From Agapanthus africanus (Eukaryota; Streptophyta; Magnoliopsida; Asparagales; Amaryllidaceae), in assembly GCA_030015575.1 (NCBI GenBank), contig CM057344.1, positions 186,885,044-186,949,043 on the forward strand: DNA of 64,000 bases, given 5' to 3'. Positions 34,702 to 46,007 of the stretch are shown here, piece after piece. Position numbers and translations under genes: made by a program. Position 1 is the stretch's first letter. Each line of letters begins with the position of its first letter. The notes under the pieces are model-generated. The model did no database searches. It saw only the letters and a list, made by a program, of their open reading frames with translations, and was not told where the DNA came from.

Positions 34702-37020
34702 CCCATCGCCAAAGAGGATCAAGACAAGACAACATTCACTTGTCCCTTTGGCACTTTTGCTTATCGTCGCATTCCCATTGGGTTATGCAATGCACCCGCG
34801 ACATTTCAGCGGTGTATGATAGGGATCTTTTCAGACATGGTTGAAAAGTTCTTGGAGATCTTTATGGATGATTTCTCCATCTTTGGCGACTCCTTCGACG
34901 AGTGTTTACGACATCTTGATGCAGTTCTTACCCGCTGCAGGGATAAGAACCTAACATTGAATTGGGAGAAGTGCCATTTCATGGTGCGAGAAGGTATTGT
35001 CTTAGGACATATCATCTCGCAAAACGGCATCGAGGTTGATAGAGCTAAAATCGAAGTGATTTCTAACCTCCCTCCCTCTAAATGCGTCAAAGATATCAGA
35101 GCCTTCCTTGGCCACGCCGGTTTTTACAGACGGTTCATCAAGGACTTTAGCAAGATCGCTAGACCCTTGACTCTCTTACTGGCCAAGGACACAACTTTTG
35201 CTTTCGACTCCACTTGCATTGAAGCATTCGAGTCTTTGAAACATTCCCTCATCTCTGCGCCCATCCTCTCATCTCCTGACTGAACGCACCCTTTCGAAAT
35301 CATGTGCGACGCATCAGATTTTGTGATTGGCGCTGTTCTTGGACAGCACATTAATAAGATGCCGCATGTGATTTATTATGCTAGCCGAACACTAAATGAG
35401 GCCCAACTAAATTACACAACAACAGAGAAAGAATTTTTAGCTGTTGTGTTTGCACTTGAAAAATTTTGACCTTATTTAATTGGCTCTCCAGTCGTTGTAT
35501 ATACTGATCATTCAGCTCTTCGCCACCTTTTTGCAAAGAAGGATGCTAAGTCAAGGCTAATACGTTGGATCCTTTTATTACAAGAGTTTGACCTTGTCAT
35601 TAAGGACAAAAAAGGATATGAAAACGCAGTAGCTGATCACCTATCACGACTTCCTTCTTCGCCCATGCTCGATCTTCCATTCACTGATGTTTTTCCCGAC
35701 GAGCAACTCTTGACCGTTTCTTGCGAACCATGGTTCGCCGACATTGTAAACTACTTAGCCACCGGCCTGATACCTAATTATTGGTCGAAACAGGATAAAC
35801 TTCGATTTTTATCCCAAGTCAAGCATTTTCACTGGGATGAACCCTATCTTTTTAAATACTGTTCCGACCAAATCATTCATCGGTGTGTACCTGAAAGTGA
35901 GGTCAAGAGCGTGCTGTCTTTTTGCCACGATCAAGCATATGGCGGGCACTTTGGCCCAAGGAAGACAGCCGAAAAAGTTTTGCAGTGTGGTTTCTATTGG
36001 CCACGATTCTTCAAGGATGCATTTGAATACTGCAAAACTTGCTCCCGGTGCCAACACTTGGGCCGGATATCGCGGAGAAACGAAATGCCGCTCCAACCTA
36101 TTTTGGTTGTGGACATTTTTGATGTTTGGGGTATAGATTTCATGGGACCATTTCCTAACTCTTTTGGAAATGTCTACATTCTTTTGGCGGTTGACTATGT
36201 TTCAAAGTGGGTCGAGACTGTGCCCAGTCGAACGAACGATAATAAGGTTGTCATTCGGTTTCTTAAAGAACACATATTTTCTCGATTTGGGCACCCTCGG
36301 GCGATAATAAGTGATAATGGTTCTCACTTTTGCAATAGGACTTTCGATTCCTTAATGCGTAAATACTCTATCACCCACAAACTGTCAACGCCATATCACC
36401 TCCAAACATGTGGGCAAGCCGAGTTTTCAAATCGGCAAATAAAGCAAATCTTGGAGAAAACGGTTTCCAAAAACCGTAAAGATTGGTCACTTAAACTGAT
36501 TGATGCACTATGGGCTTTCCGTACTGCATATAAGACCGATCTTGGTATGTCTCCATACCGGCTTGTGTACGGGAAGGCTTGCCACCTCCCAGTGGAGATT
36601 GAGCATAAAGCTTTTTGGGCTATCAAGGAGCTGAATCTATCGTTTGGAGATGCGGGCAGCAATCGAAAGCTGCAATTGAATGAACTAGAGGAGCTGAGGG
36701 ATGGGGTATATGATAATGCCCTAATTACTAAAAACTGAGCTAAGGTGTTCCACGATAAACACCTTTTGCGAAAAACTTTTGAACCTGGTCAACAGGTTTT
36801 ACTTTATGACACTCGGTTACATTATCATCCCGGCAAGCTCCGTTCCAGATGGAGATGACCTTTTGTAGTCCGCACCGTTTATTCGCATGGTGCGGTTGAT
36901 CTTGAAAATCCTGAAGACGGTACCTTATTCAAAGTGAATGGGTATCGACTGAAACCGTTCTTCACAGCGGACCCTTCGGAGGAGCTCCTGTTCTTGCAGG
37001 AGCCGATTTACACTGAGTGA
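34702..37020 (+). pseudogene. pol: A2 Pol, part 2: RT, RNase H, integrase
   Basis: Continues pol in the same frame after B1. It has the RT blocks FGLCNAPATFQRCM and the catalytic FMDD in EIFMDDFSIFG. RNase H follows (MCDASDFVIGAVLGQ, the TTTEKEFLAVVFALEKF stretch, [17 protein letters not shown]). The integrase has an HHCC zinc finger (H...[12 protein letters not shown]), the catalytic Asp in [10 protein letters not shown], Asp in IISDNGSHF and Glu in GQAEFSNRQ. The terminal domain ends at TGA 37018-37020. Four in-frame stops, all TGA (35281, 35467, 36736, 36856), and the B1 insertion disable it. I see no frameshift between 34702 and 37020. Confidence 0.88.
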
Positions 37021-37531
37021 TTTTCCTCCACTTTCACCCCCAAATTTCCTTTTTTCCAAAACATTATTTCAAATAAGTTTGGGGGTGTGTATATAATTTG
37101 TAAATATATAATCCTAAAATACCATAAAAAATATATATATAAAAAAATAAAAAATAAAATAAAAAATATTTTTGGACCTAATTGCAAATTTTCAGAATTA
37201 AGAGCTGACATTTATTTTTTTACAAATAAATTCCTCATTTTTGAGGGTGTTTTCTTCAAATAACCCTTTTTCCCCTCTATTTAAAGAGAGCCGAGCCCTC
37301 CCGTCCTCATAACCCTAATATTTTCTCTTTAAAAAACCCTAGCTGCCTCCACAGACCTGCTCCAGAAAAATCTCTCCGTGCCGCCGCTAGATCTCCGCGC
37401 TTTCGCCGCATCCACCGCCTCCCGCCGCGCTTCCGCCGCCTTCTGGTGTCGTCGCCCCCTGAAATTTTCAGGGGAGGTAAATCTGAGTTTTTCCTCTCTG
37501 TTTCGTGCATACTTTTTTCTGAAAAATCTAT
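37021..37531 (+). other. A2 pol-to-ORF3 spacer with promoter-like signals
   Basis: Holds AAGTTTGGGGG (37075-37085), an A/T-rich stretch, CTATTTAAAG (37277-37286, TATA-like), AACCCTAA (37311-37318) and AAACCCTAG (37334-37342, telo-box-like), then a GC-rich stretch of CCGCC repeats before the ORF at 37532. The frame on the other strand (37307-37582) is a shadow of this GC-rich tract. Confidence 0.5.
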
Positions 37532-38500
37532 ATGGCACATAAAATGCGATTTGAGAGGGATTTTTCCCCGGTTTTCACACATGAATTATACGGTAGCTAT
37601 TTTGCGCATGAAATAGAGCAGAGGGGCTGGAATTTCCTGCTCTATAATCACTCCTCTGCGTTTGCCCTACCTAACCTAGTTGCCCTATTTTATGAATCAA
37701 TGGAGGATAATAGTTTAGACAACTTAGGGTACATTAAAATAAATTGGGGAGATCGTGTAATTCACATTGATAAGGATATGATCCACGAGGTTACACTCAT
37801 ACCACGTGTACCCGCACATGAACACCCATTGCACTTTGAGGATTATATGCCCATCATGGGGAATGACTGCGCACGAGATCCGCGTAAGGGTATCCAAGCA
37901 CGGACCCTTTTCACGAACGTTTTTACTGTGTGCCGGTGGGCACAAAACAATATCTTTGGTAGTTCGCACAACACGACTTTTTTCACCCCTTCATTACATG
38001 TCGTACATACACTTATGACGAAAAATCCACGGTTCGTCATGTGCACTGTATTGCTCCAGTCTATAGGTACGGGGAAACGAGGTACCGTCTACCCGTGTCC
38101 CATGCTTGTCACCCAACTCTGCTGTTATTTCCTCCCCGTCGAGGAATTTGACTCATTCATGCTAGACGGTGTTCCGGTTCGACCACTCGTAGAGGGCATT
38201 ACGTCGTCCTACTCTAGACTTACTGATATTTGGACACGAACGGAACCGGCAGAAAATGTTCCCACACACACCCCTAGCACGAGCTCGACATCGAGCGGGG
38301 AAGAACTAACCCCTCAGGAGCATGCGCGATTGATGCGGAGAACAGTGAAAAGAATTGATGCTTTGAGGGATGAGTTTAGGGCGACAGCACGAGATCACGA
38401 TCGTCGGTTGACGGAAATTGAGAGGGGAATTCAAACACTTTTGGCTAGAGGGGAACGATCACGTTCACGCTTACGAGCGCGACGTGGGGCCGGGCAGTGA
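37532..38500 (+). CDS. A2 third ORF (Athila env-position protein), function unknown
   Basis: 322 codons, intact, in the position where Athila elements carry an env-like or extra ORF. The N-terminal two thirds (1-225) look globular: FERDFSPVFTHELYG, RGWNFLLYNH, LVALFYESMED, INWGDRVIHIDKDMI. This resembles in layout the plant transposon protein domain found in many Athila ORFs, but that is from memory and only moderately sure. A Ser/Thr-rich linker (about 240-258) leads to a charged, probably coiled-coil helix (about 262-308) and an Arg-rich tail (RSRSRLRARR). I see no signal peptide or clear membrane span, so a fusion-type envelope role is not supported by sequence. The frame lacks the TGA stops seen in pol. 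Confidence 0.7.
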   Translation: MAHKMRFERDFSPVFTHELYGSYFAHEIEQRGWNFLLYNHSSAFALPNLVALFYESMEDNSLDNLGYIKINWGDRVIHIDKDMIHEVTLIPRVPAHEHPLHFEDYMPIMGNDCARDPRKGIQARTLFTNVFTVCRWAQNNIFGSSHNTTFFTPSLHVVHTLMTKNPRFVMCTVLLQSIGTGKRGTVYPCPMLVTQLCCYFLPVEEFDSFMLDGVPVRPLVEGITSSYSRLTDIWTRTEPAENVPTHTPSTSSTSSGEELTPQEHARLMRRTVKRIDALRDEFRATARDHDRRLTEIERGIQTLLARGERSRSRLRARRGAGQ

Positions 38501-39872
38501 GGGCACTGCTTTGCTCAAGTTTGGGGGAGAGGGTAGTGTATATAGTTATCATCTTTTGCATTGCATATTGTATATATTTTTCTTTTCCTTTGGCATATTT
38601 AATTTCTGCATTGCATCTTTATATAAAAATTTGAAAATATAAAAAAATTTAGAAAAAGAAAAACACATAAAAATTGAAAATTTTCAAAAATTAAAAAAAA
38701 ATTAATGTATTCAATTCTGGTTAATTGACTTGAGTTTGATAAATAGGTTAACTGGCTAGGGAAAACTAGATCTCAGACTTAGCAAATTAAAAACCCTAAA
38801 AATAACCTTCCTTAGAGTTTAATGGTAGAAAGTATATATCTTTGTAGGTTATTTAGAAATAGGTAAATTTTGGGTTCACTTCTTGGGCTAAGTCGAAACG
38901 AAGGAAGAGTATTGAAACTTTTATTAGAGTATAAGTTCGAAAAATAATTCCAAGCTTAAGTCTAGAGTCTGAAAACATATACCCTACAATTTGCACAATC
39001 ACGCACCTTGAAACTTGGAATAGTAGAAGAGACCTTGAATTGCTCTTGTCTAAAAGTCCTTAGTACGAAGAAAAAAAAGGGGAATAGAAAAAAATTGACA
39101 CTGGTTTTGTGATTACTTAAGGCTAAAACATAGAACAAATATTTAGCGAGGGTGCTTCATCACCTAGTGCCTTAGACCAACTGGTTTGGGAGTCACTGCT
39201 AAAAGCCTTGGGTGTTGCAAAACTAGGAAGTACGCTTTAAAATGCTAACGCATCTTGTAATCGGTTGTTGGTACCTCAAGAAGTATTAACGGTAGCATGA
39301 AGGATGTGTAAGCGAAATCCACCAATTAATAAGTGCTTTGGACAATGGACGAGAGTACGATTGGTTGATTTGAAATTCCAAGTGTAGGGGTAATATTTAC
39401 ACACACGTGGGGATATGTGATTAGAGTCTAGATAAGAGAAAGGAATGAAGAATAAAACTTGTATCTTTAGTAGAGTTGATAGAAATTCCTAAGCGGAGAT
39501 AAAACCCAAGAGGGAAAACTTAAGAGATGCCGAAAGCTAAGTAATTCTATAGAACATATATAATCTTAAGTTAAATTATGAGGAAATGTGAAAAATATGG
39601 GTGGATAATTTGCAGGTCGACGATAATAGAATTCCTTGTTAGAAAACCTAATTGAAGAACAAAAGTCGAGAAACCGAATTGATAGGATTTTGTGGGTGTA
39701 ATCCGCTGAAAACCCTCAGGAGACAACACTCCTCCTACTAGGGACACCTGGAGGTTTAACGGCTTATTGCACGTGCTCAGTGCAATCGCGTTTCCCTGCG
39801 AAAGTGCGGTTAGGCTAGATTTTTATCGAGAATAAATAAAATAATAAGTTTGCTCGAGGACGAGCAAAAGGT
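38501..39872 (+). other. A2 3' untranslated region
   Basis: About 1.4 kb without coding signal. It begins with AAGTTTGGGGGAGAGGG (from 38517), continues with A-rich sequence and ends at the functional purine tract. Nothing else recognised. Confidence 0.6.
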
Positions 39873-39883
39873 AAGTTTGGGGG
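39873..39883 (+). other. A2 polypurine tract
   Basis: AAGTTTGGGGG just before the 3' LTR, preceded by CGAGCAAAAGGT. Similar tracts at 37075-37085 and 38517-38527. Confidence 0.75.
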
Positions 39884-39887
39884 TATT

Positions 39888-41306
39888 TGTTCATATCATA
39901 ATATTGCAATTCATAAGCCCCATTTTTGTTTCATTTTATAAGTAAACAGGTACTCTTGATGCACGTTTGTTGCATGTTACAGGATACAGGCTCTTGGAGC
40001 GAAGACAGTGAGAAAAGACAAAAGATGATACAAAAAGAGACTTTTGACCAACAAGTAGACGGATCCTAGTGACGAAGAACAATTTACAATTGTATAAGGC
40101 AATGCAGTCCGAAATGTCAAAGTGAACGGTCAAAAGATCCTTACAAGTTTTTCACCAAAGATCTGGAAAAGACCAAGAAGCCAAACAAAGAAAAATGGTG
40201 AAGAATAAACAAGCCCAAATACCCAGCATGAAGACCAGAAAAGATGCTGAGCTGAGCTCACCAAAGGGCCGCGGAACCGCGGCCTAAGGCCCATCATTGC
40301 CGCGGTTCCGCGGCCGTATGGAGCCCGTGTCGGTGGAAATTTCTTCTGTCGGTGTTTCGGTGCAGGTGTTGGGATTTTCAGTGGGCATATCTGTAAAATA
40401 GTGTGTGCAAGAGTCTGTAACCCTAGCTCCCCTGTTCACTTATAAATTATACTCACAAATCTGTAAAAAGGATGCCTCTTTGAAAATCAATAAAATTCAG
40501 AATTGTTGGGAGAAAAAGAGCATCATTCCTGTAAGTTTCTATTTTTAATTCATGCCTTAGTTATAATTTCATTATTTGCCCTAGATCTATAATTTTTTTC
40601 TTGCCGTAGATAAGTCATTGTTTGCCTTAGTTAATTATAGTACAGAATCTATTAAAACTGCAGTAGGAAATTAATCCAATTTAGATTTAATAATGAACCT
40701 CAAATTGATATTGCTGATAAATCCCCTAATGAGCGAGTAGTTTCCTCGCTTGTTAGGGTTAGGAATAAAGGGAGGGATTGAGAGATGAATATCTCTCAGC
40801 TCTTTCAATGCGAATAATTTTCATAAGTAGAACTTCATGCACGCATGCATGATCCGCTCCCTACGGCACCCTACCCACGAGGTAACGTGACACCGTAGTA
40901 TAAAGGACCGGATATGCATGACGTCCATGAAGGTTGTAGCAATTAGTAGGAAAGGACGGACAAGGATCAAGAAGAAGAAACTTCGTTTCTTCCCAATCAT
41001 CCTAATCCCCTTTGCTAATAATTGTTATAACTTCTAAAAAAGGTTTTAATCTAAAGCATTGAAAGAGGTGTAAATACCCATCTTATCAAACCCTACTTTA
41101 AATCTAACCCTAACAAGTTCCTTAACCAGCATACAACTTAGTTCTTAAAATCATTCAACAAAAGAAACCAAACCACCATCGGAATCAACTCGTAAAAACA
41201 CAAATCAGAAAATTACACATCTCTGTGGATCGACCCGTATTCACCGGCTAGCTGCAAAGCGACGCCGTTTCTTATTACGGTTAACTTAATATTTTTGAAC
41301 TAATCA
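39888..41306 (+). repeat. A2 3' LTR
   Basis: 1419 bp, same length as the 5' LTR; includes twin motif 40267-40315, TATAAATT (40441-40448) and hairpin 40732-40750. Followed by GAACT. Confidence 0.93.
40267..40315 (+). promoter_or_regulatory. Twin CCGCGG palindrome, A2 3' LTR
   Basis: Same arms as in the 5' LTR, centres 31 bp apart; the spacer differs by one base. Confidence 0.75.
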
Positions 41307-41861
41307 GAACTCACACGAGACAAATGACGACCTCAGGTCGATGAACTAACCTGTACACATGTCACCAGGGAACTGCTATCTGATGCTAAGTATAAATACC
41401 AACTAGCAGGTTCTTGGCGAGTCCTGTCCGGTGCACTCATAACCCAATGAGCACCTATATACATCTTAGGTGATCCAACTGACACCAATGGCTTGTAAGA
41501 CCGGCCATCGCCCCTCGTCGGGGTCTCGACTGTATACACTAGTCTACTCCGAAGTATCGATGCCCTGTCTCGAAACTCCCACGACTAGGGACCACAATTA
41601 AGAATGTGCTTATAGACTACCCAACTCTCATGTATATGATCGCCATCATACTGTTGGTAGTCAAGCAGGATCCTAAGAGCTCAATCAACGTGTAATAGTG
41701 AACAGTAACGTCACATAAAGCTGTACACGACTGATAAAGGCAAACCAGATTGCATACTATCATCTCGAGTAAGACTGTCCTACCGGTATAGGTCCTCCCT
41801 CAATCATTGCAATCACGTACCTGCGATCCAATAATTGACTTTGAGAGCACTATATCCAACA
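41307..41861 (-). mobile_element. C2: copia C-family LTR, minus, part 2
   Basis: Contains the LTR beginning (TGTTGGATATAGTGC in reverse at 41847-41861) and the first about 550 bp. The first five bases are the duplicated GAACT. Its 5' end abuts C3, into which it appears to have inserted. Confidence 0.8.
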
Positions 41862-43450
41862 ATTCCCTGGTGACATGTGTACAGGTATGTCTGTCGACCA
41901 GAGATCATCATTTGCCTCGTGTGAGTTCCCATTATGCTTTGATTACTACCCTACCACGGCTCAAAGGAGGCATGCAAACAGGTTTTAGTTGGGTACAGTC
42001 CCGAGCCACATGGAGGCAGTGAGCGGATCATCGGGGATTCGCCTCTCCCGGTATTGGGGGTTGATGTCGCACAGTGCACGGGTGGCCATCACTAGAAATC
42101 CTCGGCCGGGGTATGTGAGAATTACCGATCCAGGATCGATAGCTTCTCAGGTAGTGATGGGTTTCATACCGACACAAATTATCGCGTTATTAGGGGTCTG
42201 ACTTTATCTATCCCTCTAGACTCGATATGCGATACTCTTAGACAAACAAACTGGACTGTACGGATATTGTCACTAACAGGCTCAGTAGGGGTTTGGATGA
42301 GTTTGCTCGTCGGCCTTCCTTTCGCTCAATACTTGGGTAGCCGTTACGTACAGCTAGTGCCGCTGACGTGCTTGTGGTTAAACCCACTGCCAGCGTATTG
42401 ACGAGTCTTTAGAGTCCCACACAGAGGGTTTTCACGGTTCAGGCGATATGGTGTAGGTGACGTATGCTGATACATACAAGTGTCCGATTAAATATGTGCA
42501 CGGACTGCATAGACTTTAATCGGACGGTTGATAATACTAAAGGCTTAGGATTAAGCCAGATTGTTAAATCAAGTTTTGATTTAATAATTTACATATATAT
42601 TTATATATATGTATTCTAGTATTATTGCTCACTATTTATTTTTTTCTCTCTTGGCTATTCGTATTTTCGTACGAATACGCGTATGTGTATTTTGATACAT
42701 ATACCAGGAAGCATTCCGTACTTATACGGAATATCTTCTAGATGATGCCACCTCATTATTGATTTTCTTTAGAAAAATCATTTGTTTGAGATGAGGTGGA
42801 AATGGTGACATGGCATGGGTATGGGTTTTGGTCAAAGCATGGGCTTTGCTCATGTAGAAATTGGTAAGGTGTATTTGTTTAATGAAATTGGGAATGAGAT
42901 TTTTTTGGGGGCATGAGAGGGGAGGCCGACCACTTCTTGGTGTGAATTATCTTGCTCATTTTTGGGATTAACTTGGTGCTCTCTATACTCTCATGCTTAC
43001 ACAAAATACTTAGCCACTTTGCTCATGCCATTAGTTTTGGTCACCCTTTTCTTCATCTTCTATTGTTGCTCACTTGAGCATATGGTTGAGAGAAAATTAT
43101 GGTGAGACTATACTACACCCCCCACTCTCCACTACTAGCTATCTTGGACGGTCGGTTGGTCCGCTTAGTGAACCTGGAGCTTGTGTCGTTTCCCTCGGGT
43201 GGATCATCGAAGATGGAGGAAGACCGGTGACCAAAGTCGATCCGCAGCACTAGGAGCTTGAAAATGGTTGAAGACCCGAAGGACTTGGTTCATTAGGTAT
43301 AAACATTTCTATCTCCTTTTGTAAGCTTGCTAGTTTTAAGGTTAATGGTTTCGATCTTGGAAATCGGGTAATGGTAGCGCCGGGTTGTTGAAAAACTTTG
43401 TTCCGCATTTGGCCACGGTTGGATGGCCGGGGCGCTCCCATAACCCAACA
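41862..43450 (+). mobile_element. C3: partial copia C-family LTR
   Basis: Aligns with C1 LTR from about position 480 to the end; ends GCGCTCCCATAACCCAACA. No primer site follows (TTTTCTTCATAAAAG), so it is a solo or truncated LTR. It diverges from C1 in the middle (42440-43100) and is closer to C5. Confidence 0.75.
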
Positions 43451-43659
43451 TTTTCTTCATAAAAGTTCTTGTCACTTATGGACACATAGGAAAATAGTGA
43501 GACTATACCTCCTTTTTGAAAACCTCCTCGGTAAATGTCGATGCATGCAAAAATACACAGGTACTGTCATCAGACCAGTCCTACTCGACTATTATATAAT
43601 ATAGTATATATCATAAAACCATGATTCTCGAAAGAAGATATCAACCTTAATAGGTGCAT

Positions 43660-44310
43660 ACGGAAATACCACGTGTATCCGGTGCGCACGGAAATCAAAG
43701 TCAAAACCAAATGCCATGAATGAGCACGAAAGCAAAAACTAAGTGCAATGGGTGTGCACGAAAGTATCTGTCAAGTGCAATGGGTGTGCAAGGCAACGAT
43801 ATCAAGTGCATCTAGTGTGCACGAAAATCTCAACCAAGTGCAAATAATATGCACGAAAAATCTCGATTAAGTGCATCTGGTGTGCACAAAATCACATCAA
43901 GTGCGCCAAATGTGCGCGAAAATCTAAATCAAGTGTATCAGGTCCGCACAAAAGCATCTAATGCAATAGGGTGCACAAAATGAATATCAAGTGCACACGG
44001 TGCACGAAAATATAAAATCTAGTGAAACAAGGTGCACGAAAACGAATATCAAGTACACACGGTGCACGAAAACTCATCAATGCATCGAAAGCGCATAGGA
44101 AGAATATCGAGTGTATAAATCAAAATCGGCGGTATACAACATGCACAAAATCGAAATCGAGTATACCGAAGTGTACGAAATCATAAATATGTTCAACTGC
44201 ATGCATAAAACAAAATCGAGTGCAATGGATATGCATAAAAACAAAAATCAAGTATAATGGATGTAATAAACACAAATCAAGTGCAACTACAGTGCACGAA
44301 AATATCAATC
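43660..44310. repeat. Degenerate minisatellite in G1
   Basis: About 20 imperfect copies of a roughly 30-36-bp unit of the form AAGTGCAA..GGTGTGCACGAAAATC. Copies vary in length and sequence, and both ends fade into unrelated sequence. Confidence 0.75.
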
Positions 44311-45951
44311 ATGAAACTAAATCATCAGAACTCAAAAGTCTAAAACAATATAAACGTGATACTCGGATCACCAAAACGCAATTCGCAAACAAATGACATT
44401 GAGATATACCTCCTTCAATATCGAAAGGTGCCGGTGCACCCAAAGCTGGCAGAGCAAGAATATCTACTTGCCTCCTGCCCACGGTCTGGCGTTCTCTGTC
44501 CCTGGATACTTGTTTCTCTCTGTAGATCACTAATCCCACAATCTTTCGGCTTGATAGCCTGGTTAGGAGTAGCAACGGAAACCGTCCCGCTCAAACGCCT
44601 CTCTGATCATCTCCTGACCAATTTACATAGTCACTTATAATATAGCATGTCAACGATGGCGGCATCTGGCCCTCTGAATACATACCATACAACTGATCCT
44701 GGGTCCAAATATTTATCGTGTACGTGTCTTGGAAAGAACCTGCTATGGTCTCTTCCGATCTCACCTCTGCCGAACTGTATGGAAGTTGGTACTCTTTACT
44801 AAATCCGCTTCTGTTCCGGGACAGTTGCGATATCATCACGACTTTCCTCTATAATTGTGGTCGTATCCAACGCCTCTGCATACGTATCAAGTCTCTGGTA
44901 TCAACGGAGAAGAATGACTCATTAAGAGCTCACATGAATCTATTACTCCACTCTTCTTCAATATCGACCAATTCGGAATCATCTTTCGCTGGCTGCGATG
45001 ACTACAATTCATTCTCGGTTACAGTCGATCCGGTGTCTCTCACAAGGACGCGAAGCTATGAATTCGATATCTTCAACACTCTGTGGAAGACAGCTGTACA
45101 ATTACGTCCTCGAAAACCCTTCCAAGTTACCGAAGGAATACGCTTTATTCGTCCTTTCTCGATCAACTCACAACATGTCTGGGTGAGGCCCCTCTAATTG
45201 AAGCTAGTCAACTTAATGATCTTGCATCGGAGCATCCTAACGAACAAAATATCCTAATCACTTATCCAAGGGTGACTAGCGATCTTCTGTCACATTCTTG
45301 CTAATAAACTCATGTGGCTTTAGCTTTGTAAACTCTGGAGGTGATATCTCATCAATCTCAGCAACAGCTAGTTCATCTGTCTGCACGGTAGACAACACCA
45401 CAATATCTGGAGTAGGTTATATGTCAACAGTCCTCTCAATCTGGCTGGCTTCAAGCAATGGCCCGATGATCTGGTGCATATCCCGAACGCTCGTTTCAAA
45501 CGAGAAATACTAGTATAAACAATAAATCAATACGTTTCTACGTTGCCGGATTAATGCCCTAGTCAGTCCTCGTCCTTGACGAGCTCGCTCTGACTACATC
45601 TCTAACCGCAGCCCTCTCAGCGTGCGTAGCCAAGGTAACAGGAACCACAATCAAATATTGATGAGGATAGATTATAAGAATGAATAGAAATACGGGGCTC
45701 AAAATAATGCATATCCTATGGTTACTTAAGCGGAGCAGCGTATCGTAAGTATGCCGCGGAACATACACACGGTACGTGACTCTACTTAAGTTACCTACTC
45801 CATCAACCAAGGTCAACCTACGTAACGAAAGGTCGGGTCTAATACCCCTCAGTCAAGTCTAAGTTCCATAAGGTCAAGCCTAGGTTTCGAAATATATATG
45901 CCCTAAACTCCGCATAGTCAAACCTAGACTCGGACCAAGGTTAAACCTATC

Positions 45952-45963
45952 GCTCTGATACCA
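45952..45963 (-). other. G1 primer-binding site (Met type)
   Basis: Reverse complement TGGTATCAGAGC, four bases from the LTR end at 45968. Confidence 0.75.
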
Positions 45964-45967
45964 ACTT

Positions 45968-46007
45968 TGTCACGATCTGGAATTAGCACGTGACCGGCAC
46001 TTGAAAT
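45968..46007 (-). repeat. G1 LTR, terminal 40 bp
   Basis: Plus strand TGTCACGATCTGG to CTTGAAAT, the end of the G1 5' LTR, cut by C5. Confidence 0.55.

Larger units (their letters stand above)
16047..41306 (+). mobile_element. A2: complete Athila-like gypsy element, host of nested insertions
   Basis: Two 1419-bp LTRs (16047-17465, 39888-41306) starting TGTTCATATC and ending ACTAATCA, with GAACT duplications at 16042-16046 and 41307-41311. By eye there are about 20 LTR differences (1.5%). Inside, in order: aspartate-type primer site, leader, gag, pol, an extra ORF, a long 3' region and a purine tract. Pol is interrupted by the 12.65-kb copia element B1. Without B1 and its duplication the element is about 12.6 kb, typical of Athila elements. 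It sits in the C2 LTR. Confidence 0.93.
43451..45967 (-). pseudogene. G1: chromovirus-like gypsy relic (internal region)
   Basis: Orientation is set by a Met-type primer site (45952-45963) beside an LTR end. On the minus strand, short stretches resemble chromovirus gag (for example PPEFTKLKPHEF near 45340), but stops and shifts are frequent and no catalytic motif can be named. Frames on the plus strand (44356-45304) look like shadows. The relic also contains a minisatellite-like tract. Identity as gypsy rests mainly on primer-site context, so it is moderate. Confidence 0.45.

Noticed and set aside
37307-37582. Arg-rich minus-strand frame before the A2 third ORF
   Set aside because: It is the shadow of a CCGCC-rich stretch and runs into the real ORF.
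37532-38500. Viral-type fusion envelope protein
   Set aside because: No signal peptide, clear transmembrane helix or cleavage site; only its position resembles env.
43600-44310. CRISPR array
   Set aside because: Units are imperfect, have no constant repeat with unique spacers, and the DNA is plant retrotransposon sequence.
44718-45304. Plus-strand frames of 159 and 73 codons in G1
   Set aside because: The primer site shows that the element reads on the minus strand, and the peptides resemble nothing I know.
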